Positions 1-12,868 of a stretch of 64,000 nt of DNA are shown one piece after another (the stretch's first letter is position 1; every line of letters begins with the position of its first letter). The stretch comes from Diadema setosum (taxonomy: Eukaryota > Echinodermata > Echinoidea > Diadematoida > Diadematidae), in assembly GCA_033980235.1 (NCBI GenBank), contig CM067066.1:33891180-33955179 (forward strand), in the 5' to 3' direction. A program made the translations under genes and the position numbers. Below the pieces are notes generated by a model. The model was given only the letters and a program-made list of their open reading frames with translations. It was not told where the DNA came from and searched no databases.

Positions 1-1193
1 TAGTCGAAAGGAATTCAAAGTGCATCTTTACAACACAACAAAAGCCATAAAGATCTCCAGTATCAACTTTAACTGTTTAAAGGTTCATTAACGCTTCAAG
101 TTGCTCAATCGTGTCGCTGATAATGATAAAATATAATTCAAAGATTTCCCACGAGCCATCTTCTCGACGAAAGATCAACTCCCCCTCCCCCTGGCGTCGA
201 ATCAATTAGGACCTATCATGATTATGATTATTACAACAACGGATTTATACAATCAGTGCAGCGAGAGGCTATCAACGATGCCAAACAAGAGTGGTACACT
301 GTGAATTTCAGGATAAGAGCTTTTTAACTACGCTTGTTTCAAGTGTTTCCTTTGTCCACTGAAATCGATACCAATTTCAGGTAAATTGCATTAGCTTTGG
401 TCGAATATCCTACTGCACAAGGATGAATCATGAACGCGAGGTCATTAAATGGTGCAAAATATGGTTTTAAATGACACATTGCATCGAATATCCTCGAGTC
501 ACGTTTCACCTCAACGTATATCTCAGCTGTACAGGCACTGTGTATCGTAGCCATGCAAAGTTTTCTGTATCTTGGCGGTTATCCAACATTGTGTTCGATG
601 GTGGCACTCCAAATGAGAACAAGCACGTCCTCGTGTCGTAATCATCAACCTCACAGCATCTGATCACTTCGTGTTAAAAAGTAACTTCTTTTACAAAATT
701 TCTCTGTATTCCAAAAGGGCATCAATGATTTTATTTCTGTCTTATGAAAGATTTACTTCAATTAAGAGCCTATTTGGAAAGACATTCATCGATTCTAGAC
801 AAGCTCAACAAAAACTTTTTGAATTGTACAAATGAATAAAAATAAGGAAAAATAAATTTCGTCTAGCCCAACGTATAGGAATGATATAGGATTATGAATT
901 GACACAGCTTCGGTTTAATGTGTGACCGTGTAGATGTGTAGGGAAATAAAAAGGCAAGTAATACATAGGCTTCCAATTATCTCACTATTCAAAGAGTGTG
1001 TAATCTATGTACGTTCCAATTGTTGAAATCAATAATATTGATACAGAAGAGAACAGAAAGTAATAAAGCACAAAACACCCAAACTAAGCATGGCGGGGAG
1101 TGGGAAATGCACTTGATAGTTAAATAGTAACATTATATCATAATTTGTGCAACAATATAACATGTAATGCTGACTGCATCGTTTTTTAAATTC

Positions 1194-1195
<2 letters not shown>
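1..1195. other. Left edge, no gene recognised
   Basis: AT-rich sequence with no ORF above about 70 codons that looks coding and no repeat I could match elsewhere in the window. It lies downstream of the minus-strand LIM gene. Confidence 0.4.

Positions 1196-1262
<67 letters not shown>
1196..1262. repeat. (TA)n microsatellite
   Basis: Uninterrupted TA dinucleotide array of about 67 bp. The Ile-Tyr ORFs that overlap it are artefacts. Confidence 0.95.
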
Positions 1263-1263
<1 letters not shown>

Positions 1264-1736
1264 CACAGACACCAGAAACCAGAAAGTCAGACACCAAATT
1301 CTTTTCTTTTTATCGTCCCAGGAAATACGAATACCATGAGGTTATTTTGACAGGAAATCAGAGGAACGTGATTATTTGCGCGCTCTCTTTTTTTAATCAC
1401 GCCTTTGGATGGATGTCAGTAACATTTTGAAGGGAAATCATATTCTGCCATTGTTTCACCCGAGTTGCTCTCGCTATTGTTGTTGTTATTATTGCTTTCC
1501 CTTTAAAAGGGGTCGTCTTTTTTATCACTTGTTTTGCTATCAGTTGAGGACAGTCTCAACGAAATTTCACGCACCTGCCAACAGCACCTCTGCGACTTGA
1601 GACCCGGAAGAACGGCCTTCAACCGCGCCGGATGCTGAGGAAAATTGCGGATCCGCGAACCACCTTGATCCAGGTTTCACATTTCTTTTTCTTTTTCTTT
1701 TTTTTATTGCGCTGTTTCTTCACGCACCCACGTTAA

Positions 1737-2293
1737 AGGACAAGTTCACCTTCATAGACATAAGGATTGAGTGAATGCAGCAATATTAGTAGAACACATC
1801 AGTGAGAGTTTGAGCAAAATCGGACAATCCGTTCGAAAGTTATGAATTTTTGAAGTTTCTGCTCAGTCACGGCTGGATGAAAAGACTACTATAGCTTGTG
1901 ATGTCACATGAGTACAACGATATAAAGAAAGAATAAAGAAAATTCAACATATTTCAATTTTTCTCGCATAACAAAAGAACACTCGACTTCTCTCTTTCAG
2001 AAGGCAGGGGGGAATAATAAAACCCTTAACATACGTCAGTAGCAAGTCGAAGAAATGTGCACTTTATTCAAAAAGGAAAGTTTTGTGAAATTCTCTTTTT
2101 ATTTTCCTTATAGAGTTGTACGCATGTGACATCATACACTGTAGTCTTCTCTTCCAGCAGGGACTGCGCAGATACCTAAAATATTCGTAACTTTTGAACG
2201 GATTGTCCAATTTTCCTTAAATTTTCACTGATGTGTTCTACTAATATTGCTGCATTCTCTCAATCCTTATGTATAAGAAGGTGGACTTGTTCT
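1737..2293. mobile_element. Fold-back element, family 1 (copy 1)
   Basis: A 557-bp imperfect palindrome. The left arm carries a run around 'agtagaacacatcagtgag' and 'atcggacaatccgttcgaaa'; the right arm carries the reverse complement of the same text. It is bordered on the left by TTAA (1733-1736) and on the right by a mutated TCAA (2294-2297). It is the most diverged simple copy; related copies are at 15128, 39236 and 39528. It has no coding capacity, so it would depend on a transposase encoded elsewhere. Confidence 0.8.
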
Positions 2294-2949
2294 TCAAATA
2301 CCTCAAAGAATCGCTGTCATTGTCTCGAGGCTTCATGCATCACCATCCGCACTGGCATGAACGGTGACAGAAATGCAGAAATATCGCTAGTGAAACTGCA
2401 CACGACCGATCTAGATAAAAATCATTGCAATTATGATTGCAATAGCTCATCTCAATTTCTGACCGTTCCTCGCGAATCGTCTAAAGAAAAAAAAAACATC
2501 AACAACAACACACAAACCCTCTCTTTCTCTCTTGTGCGGGTCACGGTGTGCGTTGGCATCACTTCGTTTATGGACATCATTGCAAGCGACCCATTCTCTT
2601 GCGGGATATAAGATATAGCTGAACTTCCGCGAACATGACACTCTTTCCACCTTTCTACACCGAACAATAGTTTCCTGTGTCAATGCACACTAAGGTTCAG
2701 AGTGTCCTATTACTGTATATGTATATGTATATGTATATTATAAACAAATGATTTCCTACTCCAGTAATGCCATTGGTGGCAAAAACAGATTTAAGGTATC
2801 AAAGATGTGGAAGAGAACAAGGTTATCGATGCATCGACATTATTGAACGGTGCGTCTGTATATTGCTTTTGGCAGAATTTTGGTCCCGCATGCTCATGGT
2901 TTAAATCATGAGTACTTAAAACTGTTTTGACATCACCCAAGCGCGTTTC

Positions 2950-2952
<3 letters not shown>
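2294..2952. other. Intergenic, nothing recognised
   Basis: No gene seen. It contains a short (GTATAT)n-like run near 2715-2740 that merges into unique sequence. Confidence 0.35.

Positions 2953-3005
<53 letters not shown>
2953..3005. repeat. (TA)n microsatellite
   Basis: Pure AT dinucleotide array of about 53 bp. Confidence 0.95.
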
Positions 3006-3008
<3 letters not shown>

Positions 3009-3062
3009 CGAGAGATAGTTCCCTTCCCAAACGTGCGCGGTGCCTCATTGTGGGTAGCATAT

Positions 3063-3155
3063 ATACTGAAAGAAATTAGACTGAGGCGGACTGAATAAAA
3101 GGGAGACTCATGATCAAGATCGAGAGCAACGTCCACCTCAGTCTAATTTCTTTCA

Positions 3156-3159
<4 letters not shown>
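3063..3159. repeat. 24-bp perfect inverted repeat between two TA arrays
   Basis: The arm at 3063-3086 (begins atactgaaagaaattagac) is perfectly complementary to 3136-3159, with a 49-bp loop. The right arm runs straight into the next (TA)n array, and another TA array lies about 60 bp to the left. Confidence 0.9.

Positions 3160-3211
<52 letters not shown>
3157..3211. repeat. (TA)n microsatellite
   Basis: TA array of about 55 bp directly abutting the hairpin at 3063-3159. Confidence 0.95.
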
Positions 3212-3212
<1 letters not shown>

Positions 3213-3469
3213 GAGCATGTGTACATTATTTTCATCAAATAATGTTCCCAGACCTGAAAACACCTGAAAGCTAACCAAGTGCTTATCAAGAGCACACAAT
3301 TTAACGATATACTATTTAGTCAAATAAAATAAAAAGTGAAATGCATAAATTTCGTGAAAGATGAATTCGCTGACATATACATGGTGACGAGAAAATATTT
3401 ATTAGTCTTATCTCAAAGCCACCATCATACCGCTTCATACACGATCTCGTCCCCTCCCCTCCCCCATGT

Positions 3470-3745
3470 CGATGTGTTGGCTCAGTGAGTAGAGCGGCTG
3501 CCCTCACAATCGGGAGGTCGTGGGTTCAAACCCCGGCCGCGTCATACCAAAGACGTTAAAAGATGGGAGTTGCTGCTACCTTGTTTACCGTTCAACAGTT
3601 CAAAAGGTTAGAGCAACGTCGATCTGGCGCTGCTCAGTGGCTGCCGGGCCCACGATCAATTGGGCAAAAAGAATTTCCATTCTTGGACAATAGAATTTGA
3701 AGTTTATATCCAAAACAATAATAATAATTATTATTATTATCATTA

Positions 3746-3750
<5 letters not shown>
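3470..3750 (+). mobile_element. tRNA-derived SINE
   Basis: The head has a pol III A-box-like TGGCTCAGTGAG (from about 3478) and a B box GGTTCAAACCC (about 3523-3533), spaced as in tRNA genes. A non-tRNA body follows, and an (ATT)n-type tail near 3716-3750 runs into a TA array. Acceptor-stem pairing is poor, so this is a SINE head rather than a working tRNA. The 3' limit is approximate. The B-box neighbourhood (ggaggtcgtgggttc) is shared with the 269-bp units at 30317-31123. Confidence 0.7.

Positions 3751-3751
<1 letters not shown>

Positions 3752-3791
<40 letters not shown>
3752..3791. repeat. (TA)n microsatellite
   Basis: TA array of about 40 bp following an (ATT)n run. Confidence 0.9.
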
Positions 3792-3793
<2 letters not shown>

Positions 3794-3980
3794 ATGGGAA
3801 CATTATATCATGAAGTAGTCCACGTGTTGCCAAATGATATCAATGGCAGGATAACAGAAAAATATTTCCGGAAACTCATCAAGCTGCGTACACCATAAAA
3901 ATGAACTGATAGTGTACAGCACGATAAATTTCTGGAGGAATGTTTATGTTCTCCTGACGAATATTTGATTATTTATATAA

Positions 3981-3983
<3 letters not shown>

Positions 3984-4030
<47 letters not shown>
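3984..4030. repeat. (TA)n microsatellite
   Basis: TA array of about 47 bp. Confidence 0.95.
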
Positions 4031-4032
<2 letters not shown>

Positions 4033-4249
4033 TGTCTCCTGGTGAACGTACTGCATACAGGCACGTAAAGTTGTCAAACGAATGAGATGAGAGTATGCAA
4101 ATGCAAATGAAGTTGATTCCTGTGGTTACTCATAGATCACAGTGGGATAAGTTCATCGAGAAATCTAGCATTATTCATTGTCTTTGAGTCTACTTATATT
4201 CAAAACAGGAAAATACAAGTAAATATACGAACGGACTTACATACTAGCA

Positions 4250-4252
<3 letters not shown>

Positions 4253-4287
<35 letters not shown>
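4253..4287. repeat. (TA)n microsatellite
   Basis: TA array of about 35 bp. Confidence 0.9.
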
Positions 4288-4291
<4 letters not shown>

Positions 4292-5925
4292 TGTGCAATC
4301 GATGTACCAGTACACGCATTTTTTTCTTGTTATATACAGTTTTCAAACACAAGAACATTCAGTACATCTTTCTCCTAACATTTTTAAATTTCTTGGGAAA
4401 TCTTCGTACCTTTGTCAGCAATGACCTGGCTAATGTTACATCGGCAAGAGTATAATCCAGTTATTCCAGTGGACTCAGAACTTCCCAGGGTAAACGAGGT
4501 GCTTAGGAAACATATATCGCTAATAAATTATCAGGATGAGATCATGCAGATTTATAGTTCCACACAATATTACCACGGAGTCACTACGTAACACGGTTGA
4601 GTACAGCAGCAAGTCCCATTCAAAGAGCCAAATAGCCTACCTTCAGTACCAACAGTCGAATGCACACCAATTGGCCGTTGATAATCACCACAAACAGATG
4701 TTATTTTCTCCCCTGTGTTACGTTTGGTCCTGTGCCGATACTTTCAAAGATCTTTACAAACGGTAGACGCCTTACTAGCTAATTATTGGTGGACACCCAC
4801 GCAACGCCAGCAGTACTTCAAAATGAAGCAACCGGGTTTGGTTAACACAAACACAAGCGCACACGTACTTCGTGCGATGTTACATTAGGAAATAGCCCAG
4901 CCTTAGCCAAGTACAACAGAAACTTTGCACTATCATCGCAAAGTGGCATGCGAAACCAAAAGCCTCTGGTGTATTCCATCGACTTGGCGCATAAACGAGT
5001 TCAATAAAATTCATAATCGATGAACGTCACGTGGTCGCGATGATAAGTGAGATAATATTTTGTTGTTGTTGTTGAGTGTATAGAGTCTGATAGAGTAGAA
5101 ACATACTGTGATGATATGGGCAGCTACGATATTGTTCCTGTTGTTGTTGCTGCTGTTGTTATTACTGTTAATAATGATGAAACTAATATCAAATGACAGG
5201 AAAGTGGGCGAGAATAACAATATTAATAACAGTCGATGGAAGATCATATAATCATGATAAACTATAATTAACAGAAATTTCGATATAGGCCCAATCATAT
5301 ACATACATTATAATTAATGTACATAATATATTCAATGCATTACAATGTTCTCTCAATATTTTTTTTTCAATAATGGCCTGCTACATGAGATCTGTTAAGC
5401 TAGGCCCATTACGTCAGTTTCAATGTACAGCAATATTCACATGAATACGACAGCAACAAATTAATTCGATACAGCCGATTAGACTTTGGACAGCTGTTGC
5501 CATGGTAATGGCGAATGTGTAATAAAATGGAAATCAATATTTGCGATAACTTGTGTCGTGGAACCCTCGTCTCTCACCAGACCTCAAACTACCAACAAAG
5601 TGAAACAAATTGATAGAGTTTTCGCCTTGACAGACGGAAGCATTTATTACGTTAGATCAACATGATAGAACTGTCGTGACAAAATAAAAAATTACCAAAC
5701 GTCTTTGTTAAAAAAAAATATTTTTGTATAAATATTATACGCAATCGCGAGTTTATGATGTACCAATAATGGTGAAGTGACAACTAAAGTGGTTACAACA
5801 ATAAAGATGACAAGATGATGGTATAATGACAATAATAATGATAACGACAATAAAAATGAACAATCGTATAGTAAGACACATTGGTTCGACAGATCAATAT
5901 TTTGATGGTTATGATGTACTACATA
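4288..5925. other. Intergenic, nothing recognised
   Basis: No gene seen. It holds loose trinucleotide runs (TTG/TTA around 5060-5170) and AT-rich unique sequence. Confidence 0.35.
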
Positions 5926-5957
5926 TTCTTCAGCACTTAGGTATAAGTGCTGAAGAA
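5926..5957. repeat. 14-bp perfect hairpin
   Basis: The arms ttcttcagcactta (5926-5939) and taagtgctgaagaa (5944-5957) are perfectly complementary around a 4-nt loop. No T-run or partner gene suggests a transcriptional role. Confidence 0.85.
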
Positions 5958-5991
5958 TTCAGGATGTTTGCCCGAAAGTGGTGATATCCAC

Positions 5992-6002
5992 ACACACACA
6001 CG

Positions 6003-6076
<74 letters not shown>

Positions 6077-6100
6077 TTATATATATATATATATATATAG

Positions 6101-6171
<71 letters not shown>

Positions 6172-6187
6172 TTATATATACATATAC

Positions 6188-6239
<52 letters not shown>
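5992..6239. repeat. Compound (CA)n/(TA)n array with periodic 'gatta' breaks
   Basis: A CA array (to about 6036) passes into about 200 bp of TA repeats interrupted at 6075-6080, 6100-6105, 6133-6138 and 6168-6175 by the same 'gatta' word, then by 'cata' words. The repeated interruption shows that whole blocks were duplicated, not only dinucleotides. Confidence 0.9.
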
Positions 6240-6240
<1 letters not shown>

Positions 6241-6261
6241 CAAATACAACAAATACAAGAC

Positions 6262-6440
6262 TGATACAAAGTTCATGCTGTATTCACCAACAGTTAATAT
6301 CGGCACACAAATTTTCAAGCGATTTGCTCTTTCTCAAGTGTTTGATTTCACACTTGAGAAAGAGCGAATCGCTCGAAAATTTGTGTGCCGAAAAAAAAAA
6401 AAAAAAAACTATTGGTGAATACAACATGAGCTTTGTTTCA
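6262..6440. mobile_element. Fold-back element, about 180 bp
   Basis: The left arm 6262-6340 pairs with 6351-6440 almost throughout (for example cggcacacaaattttcaagc against its complement near 6371-6390), apart from an A-run of 18 near 6391-6408. It sits at the end of the compound TA array. Non-coding. Confidence 0.8.
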
Positions 6441-9400
6441 GTTTTGTTTTTGATGATATAATCAAGCCAACACGTGGACAACTTACTCAATATATGTACC
6501 TGTAATGATAGGAGCTTGATGGAAGTGTAGGTGACGTTCCATGTGAATTATATCCATGATAATATGATAGTATAACGTGACTCTCTGCTCCATGAAAATC
6601 ATATTAGTGCATCTGTATTGCAGATTCTTATGCATTATGGAGAGAGACGAAAGCACGGCGATCGACGATAACAAATGATGCCGGCTGAAATTTACAGATG
6701 AAGTAATCTGGTTGTAGGTGAATTACGTATCAAAACCATCATTTCATATCAATGAACAGAAATAATCGCAAAATCCCATTACCGCTGTCTCTGTCTGCGC
6801 TGCCCTTCCCTAATAGCCACCCCTCCCTCCTTTACTTTACCCGCCACTTCAGCAGGCATATGAATAAGCATTCTTCTCTCTACTCCCGATCTGCCAGGAA
6901 ATTACTCAATAGTTGTTTTCATTTTTTTCTCTTATCATAGTCACGATGATTACCACGTGTCATTTCTCCCATCGACTGGTGACACATGATCTTAATCAAA
7001 TATGCACACAGTCACGAGCACCCTCGAATATAGAATGCAAATACGGTACACGCGAATATTATTGCGCAAAAATAGACTGCAATATTGCACGGTTGTGCTC
7101 CTACGTAGCAGGGAGGAGGGAAAATTCCCACCTCCCCGTTTGGGGTTGGGTTCGCCGCGACAATTCGCATTCATATCTATTTTGAAAAAAAAAAATACAA
7201 GTTTATCATTCCAACACCTGTTTGCTCAAACATTCAATGAGAGCTTATCGCTTACCTTTACTCAGTGGTTGGAAAACAGAAGTTGTTTTGATGTAGTAAA
7301 CAGACACCAGGCTCGTACCAAAGTCTTGATAAACCCCACACGATGAAGAAGACATGCATATCAGACAGACTATGACGGATTATCAAACTCCCAGGCCAGT
7401 TCGATTCAATAACTTACGATGGCTTTGAAAGAGAACCTATAGTGCGTGTCGGATGCGAGAAAAAAAAAATTAATAACTTTGCTTTTAAAGATGAAAATAT
7501 GCAACTGACAATACGAAACCGAAAATTGACCCTAAACACAACGCCAGTTTCCTCGCAACAGCCAGACTATATCAGACTTTGCTGACGATATATATACACC
7601 GACAAAATGTCAAGTGAATAACTGACATGAATACATTACTTTTTTTTCCGGGTGATTATTATGTTTTACTTTCCTTGTGTAGCTTGAGCGGAATTATCTC
7701 GTGACAAATTAGTATTTTTTTTTTGTTTCTTTCACAACATTTGTGTATGCATTACATTTCAGGGGCATTTTGAGGTTGCATCGGCGTCATGCTGTTCAGT
7801 TGTGCAAAGTCAAATTGCAGTATAATTAGAGAAGGTCTCCCTGACCAAAATTCAAGATTCTCGCTGCATGTAGAGACGACTTCGAGCAAATACGGTTCGT
7901 TGAACAATCAAAGTGTATACTCATTAAGATTTGCAAACCGCGCGGCTTCCAGATAGCTATTCTTGTGCTATGGTTACAGTTGTATTTACTGTCCCCTCAT
8001 CAGAAATCTTATCTCCCAAAGGTTATATGGTGGGATTTGGACGGCTATAAAAGCAACAGATTGCCTGCATGGGTCATACTACACTGCTCTTTCCTCGTGT
8101 ATTCGATGTAAGACGTTCTCCATTCGATACACCATCTTTATGAACTATCATAGTGTTATACTGTGGTCACTGGTCATGCCCTCTTGTTTGAAGTATCAAA
8201 CAACGTTAACCGCGAGCATCACAAAACGTGTATGTGAAGCTCACGAACAAAATCATAACCTACATAGAATTAGGACTGCCCCCAATAACATATTGTTTGC
8301 TTCTAGCGATTGAATGAAGAAATCAATTCAGCTCCTTACTCACAGCCACTGGATGCGTCATGTAGGAAATATTAAAAACCTTTCATATCTCATTAGCAAT
8401 GGGTCAATAAGTTGTTCGGCCTCTGGTTCCTATGTTTCTAAAAACTTCGACGTGTTGATTTTTCGTAATTGGACATTATCGGTTGCTTGTTAAAAGAAGC
8501 ATTCTATCTTGTAAAGCAGAACGTTAATGCATGCCATTCACAGAATTATTATAATTAATCCCCCTTGCCTTCCATTCTATATCACAAATCTTATTTTCAC
8601 CCTGCAAAGTTAACAGATACTCAAGTAGGGATTTTTTTTTCCCTGATGTAAATGAATCAGTCCTTTTAGGAGGCTTACAAGCAAGTACCGTTTTCATTGA
8701 TATCGCCAGACTAATGTGAACTGAACTGATTAAAAGAGAATCAGAAAGCGATGACGAGGAACGTATTGAAGGGACATCATGTTGCTAGGGTAACGGAGGC
8801 ATGGCGGTCGGTAATCCTGAATTTATTCGCCACACTTTGTGTTTACGCTAGGCGCCCCCTACGTTCTATCATCACAAAAATCCATGACAACAGATGTGTC
8901 GATGTAGTTTTCATGCCCGCCAACAATTGAAATAGCCAAGTCCTGTATGTACAATCCAAACGGCCAAAAAAAAAAAAAAATACAAAATACAAAAATTAAA
9001 TAAATATTTAAAAAAAATGAACAAATTAACAAACGTGAGAAATCATACAAAATACAAAATGGACCGTGGAGATTTGGACTTTTTGATCCACCAAGGACGG
9101 TGAACCGCACTGCTTGAATTGAAACTTATAAAGCCTTTGAAAATCCCCGAATAATTTTGCCACGAACAAAAAGGATTATCCAGGTACAGATCAACAAACG
9201 CTGACACATTGACGAACAAAACAAAAACATAGTCTTTCTGCATTTCCCCGTATGCTCCTGTAATTCACCAACATGCCATGGGACGGTCGTATAGTTACAG
9301 CTAGCGAAAATGTATTCCTGCTTACTTCGAAGGCAAACAAAATCACACATATACTTAGCCCAAGACATGTCATTCATTTCTATCAAACATCACACATACA

Positions 9401-9966
9401 GCACGCACACACCCTTTTTGTTTGTTTCCTGGATCTGTATTGATTTCGTGCTCAAATCATATATAAATAAACAATCCGTTCTGGATTCAAAGTAAAACAT
9501 TCAACTACAGTTAAAGACAAAATCAGTTATCATTTTGCAGTTTCTACTTCAACTTTTCTCACTTTAACATCAACAATGTAATAAATCAATTAAAATCCCA
9601 CTAACTTAAAATCAACAATGGTGATAAATTAAATCTAACCAACTAAACAATACAAGAAAGAAATACTTTGCTACTATACATTATATTCACCTAGAATATT
9701 TCCATATTCCATTTGAATATTTTGACTTACAAAGTGAAATTTCTCTTGAATATGTAAACATTTAACTCATATTTCACCTTTAAATGTGCAAAAAAGTACT
9801 TAATATAACTCAAGAATGAAACCATTTTTTAAAATTACATTTATTATCATAAATCTTTAATAAAAGCCCTATCATCACCCAAAACAAATCATTATCTATC
9901 ACATCCTGATTATTAAAATCCTATAGAATTCCACCCCCAAACACACAAAACAAGCAAAAGTGCACA

Positions 9967-9967
<1 letters not shown>
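6441..9967. other. Intergenic, nothing recognised
   Basis: No exon with convincing splice borders and no repeat family found. ORFs up to 116 codons occur but look random. Confidence 0.35.

Positions 9968-10014
<47 letters not shown>
9968..10014. repeat. (CA)n microsatellite
   Basis: CA dinucleotide array of about 46 bp. Confidence 0.95.
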
Positions 10015-10018
<4 letters not shown>

Positions 10019-12027
10019 TACGCGCACTCAACCTGATACCGCTTTCAACCCTGATGAAACATGACTAGTTACCAATCTACCGTATATGATTAAAAAAAAC
10101 CATAGATACACATCATAAATGCATGTACTAAAAAAAATACAATTGTAATAGTGCAACGTAATAACTACACATAATTATATCAAAAGAAAAATGTTTAGGC
10201 CCTTGTTCCAAAAATTGCCTTCTCCTATTTCATCAAATGTAATCCTATCTCATTTCTCTTATAAACACACATACCCACACATACGTACACACATTTGCAC
10301 AGACATGGAAAATCATTTAAGTTAAGTTACGGGAATCTAAGACTGCTAGGAAAAACTTGGTAGTATTATTCCTTAAAATCAAAATTGCATCATTTTGTTT
10401 GGGGCATAGTAATATTATGTCGACACAGGCAACCGATACCCATAGGCCAAAAATTTGATGAACTTCGTGTGAAGATAGTATGCTCATGGCCACTTTGCAT
10501 GTTTTACTGAATTGGTGGCAACACCTAGCTCTGAATACTTTGATTACATAGATAAAGCAGGACCAAACTATACAACTCTGACAATCTCATGGACTATTCC
10601 ATTCCGACTGCAAAGTTGCAATAACAAATCCACACCAGAGCAGCAACGAGCAGTAAACATTATTTACGAAGCACACACACACATCACGAAAAGAGGGAGA
10701 ATCATACAATTTTTCACAATACATTCCCATCAACTCGTTCTAACAGTCAGCAAATGGTCTCATCCACGCCCATGGCACCACATACGGAGGTAAAATATCA
10801 GTCTCACCATGCAGACTCACCAAAATACTGTCAAGTCGAGTGTGGTATCAACAAGTTTCAGAATTTTATTGTTACAAAATGGTTAAGCATCTTTCGTACA
10901 TTTTCTCGGCTCGATACACCCCATAGCAACGTATGTACACTAGTGTGAGTTTAAAATCGAATAAAATCGATGGCAACAAAGAGTAATATTACATTGCATA
11001 ATGTACTTCACCTACCGGTAAGTAAAACAGAAAAATGAAGAAGAAACATCCTGGAATAGTACCAAAAAAAATTTATACTGTAGGACAAGTGCCAAGTATA
11101 AGATTAGGTATGCTTTTTCTTTTGCTTTTTTTTTTTTTTTTTTTTTGCAAAGGAAATAAGACTCATCTCATGTATGAAATTACATGTATAAAAACAACAA
11201 GGATGATGACATAAAACATGCCTTGGTAGCTAAGGCAACAAGTTGCAAAACCAAATTAAAGGGAAAAATCCTCTACAAAAGCATGAACAATTCCTTAATA
11301 TCTCTTCTACCGTGCCGTGCTTACTTTTTCATTAAAAAAAAGAAGAAAAAGTACAATGTATTTCACTTTATAGAGACACAGAAATAATAGTGTAAATTTA
11401 CAAAAGCCATACAGAAATAACACAAGATTGAAACCAAAACACCCTCCATGTATGTTTGCATAAAAAGATTATCAACTAGCCATTGTGACGTCATAATATG
11501 TCAATGGAAGTGGACTGCACACTTGGTCACAGTGCTGTTTTCTGCATGCAAATAAATTCATGTCCAATGAAAAATGCACCGACAACAATGATACAGTGTA
11601 ATTGTCAGCAACTTTTCCAGCTTTGTTTGTTTGTTCTTGGACTTCTCTTAGATAAACATCAACTCTAGTATTCTTGAACAGTATTCTAGTATTCAATTCT
11701 TAGTAAAACTTCACAATTTCATTTCTTTGATTTTTAGTCGATATTGATAAAATCTTAATCGTTGCACTCCTCAACTGGTCTAGAATTCCCCTTTAAGGAT
11801 CATCTCTATTTCTCATTTGTTTGTACTGCTGACCATCCTAACTTTTTCAAGATGTGCTCTTTGCAAAGCTGTGGTTGCCCTGGTAACAGTTAAAATACGC
11901 ACAGGTGATTGGCTGCTACGTGGCTGCCATCAGAATTCGCTGCAACCACTGTGCATTGCTCGCACTCTAAGTGCCAGTTTTAAGGGAAGAGCACCAGTAA
12001 TTTTACTCTCTTCAGTCCAAGCAATTA
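10015..12027. other. Intergenic, nothing recognised
   Basis: No gene or matched repeat. There is a T-run near 11127-11146. Some of this may be 3' UTR of the LIM gene, but no poly(A) signal can be assigned with confidence. Confidence 0.3.
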
Positions 12028-12226
12028 CTGTAAAACATGATATTTTAGCGGCATGAAATTTTCGCGAATTTGGAGCCAACAGCCTTTTTCACGGCACAAA
12101 ATTTGTGCGAAGTGCCTCTGGCATTCAATGCATATTGTGTAGACAAGAGCCTTCGCAAGCATTTTAATTTCGCGAATCTTGGCTCTCGCGAAATTCCCAT
12201 GCACGTGAACATTCCTTGTTTTACAG
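12028..12226. mobile_element. TA-target MITE, CTGTAAAACA ends (copy 1)
   Basis: The terminal inverted repeat ctgtaaaaca (12028-12037) and its complement at 12217-12226 are flanked on both sides by TA. The inside is rich in 'gcgaaatt'-type words (tttcgcgaat, ttcgcgaatcttgg). A longer relative in the opposite orientation lies at 25898-26220. A TA duplication and short inverted repeats fit a Tc1/mariner-like non-autonomous element (inference). Confidence 0.75.
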
Positions 12227-12772
12227 TAATAACTGTGAATACAAATACAAATCAATCTTTCAATATCCTTACAAAAAATATTTGAAAATAAAGTTTTAAA
12301 ATAGAAAAGCATTCCTATGCAACTGCATAGCATACTACAAAAAAATATACCATGGCTTCCATAACTACTGAAATCTTAATGAATTCTTTGGTAAAAGTGA
12401 GCAATATTTCTACTACTGTTTATCAACAAAGACAAAAAAGATTTAAGCAAACCTCTCAGTTTAAGAGAAAAGATGAAGAAAACTACAGAAACAGTGAAGC
12501 CAACCTCCACACCACCAATCTAATACTGCTCAATTTTTCATCTGTAGCCATATTATTACTATATATGTCTCTACCGTGAGATATACCACCTCTTCCTATT
12601 ACAACGTGCACGTAAACATATGCCGGAGGTAGGAGTACATGGCAAACAACCACTGCCTGCCCTAGAAACCTTAGGGAAGAGTTCATAGCTAATAGGTTGC
12701 ACGAGTATGTTTGCCATCGGTAGTACATGTATTATACTGATGCAGTCATGATCTATGCATAGCTTTATCATT

Positions 12773-12868
12773 TCTGATCTTGTATCACAAAATCGACAGT
12801 CATCACATAAAATTAAGACAAAAAATAATTGCATGTGATGACTGTTTGTTTTGTGATACAAGGTCAGA
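12773..12868. repeat. Fold-back hairpin, about 96 bp
   Basis: The left arm 12773-12807 (tctgatcttgtatcacaaaa and on) pairs with 12834-12868 with a few mismatches, around a 26-bp AT-rich loop. Confidence 0.8.

Noticed and set aside
1196..4287. Ile-Tyr repeat proteins over the TA arrays
   Set aside because: Direct translation of dinucleotide repeats.
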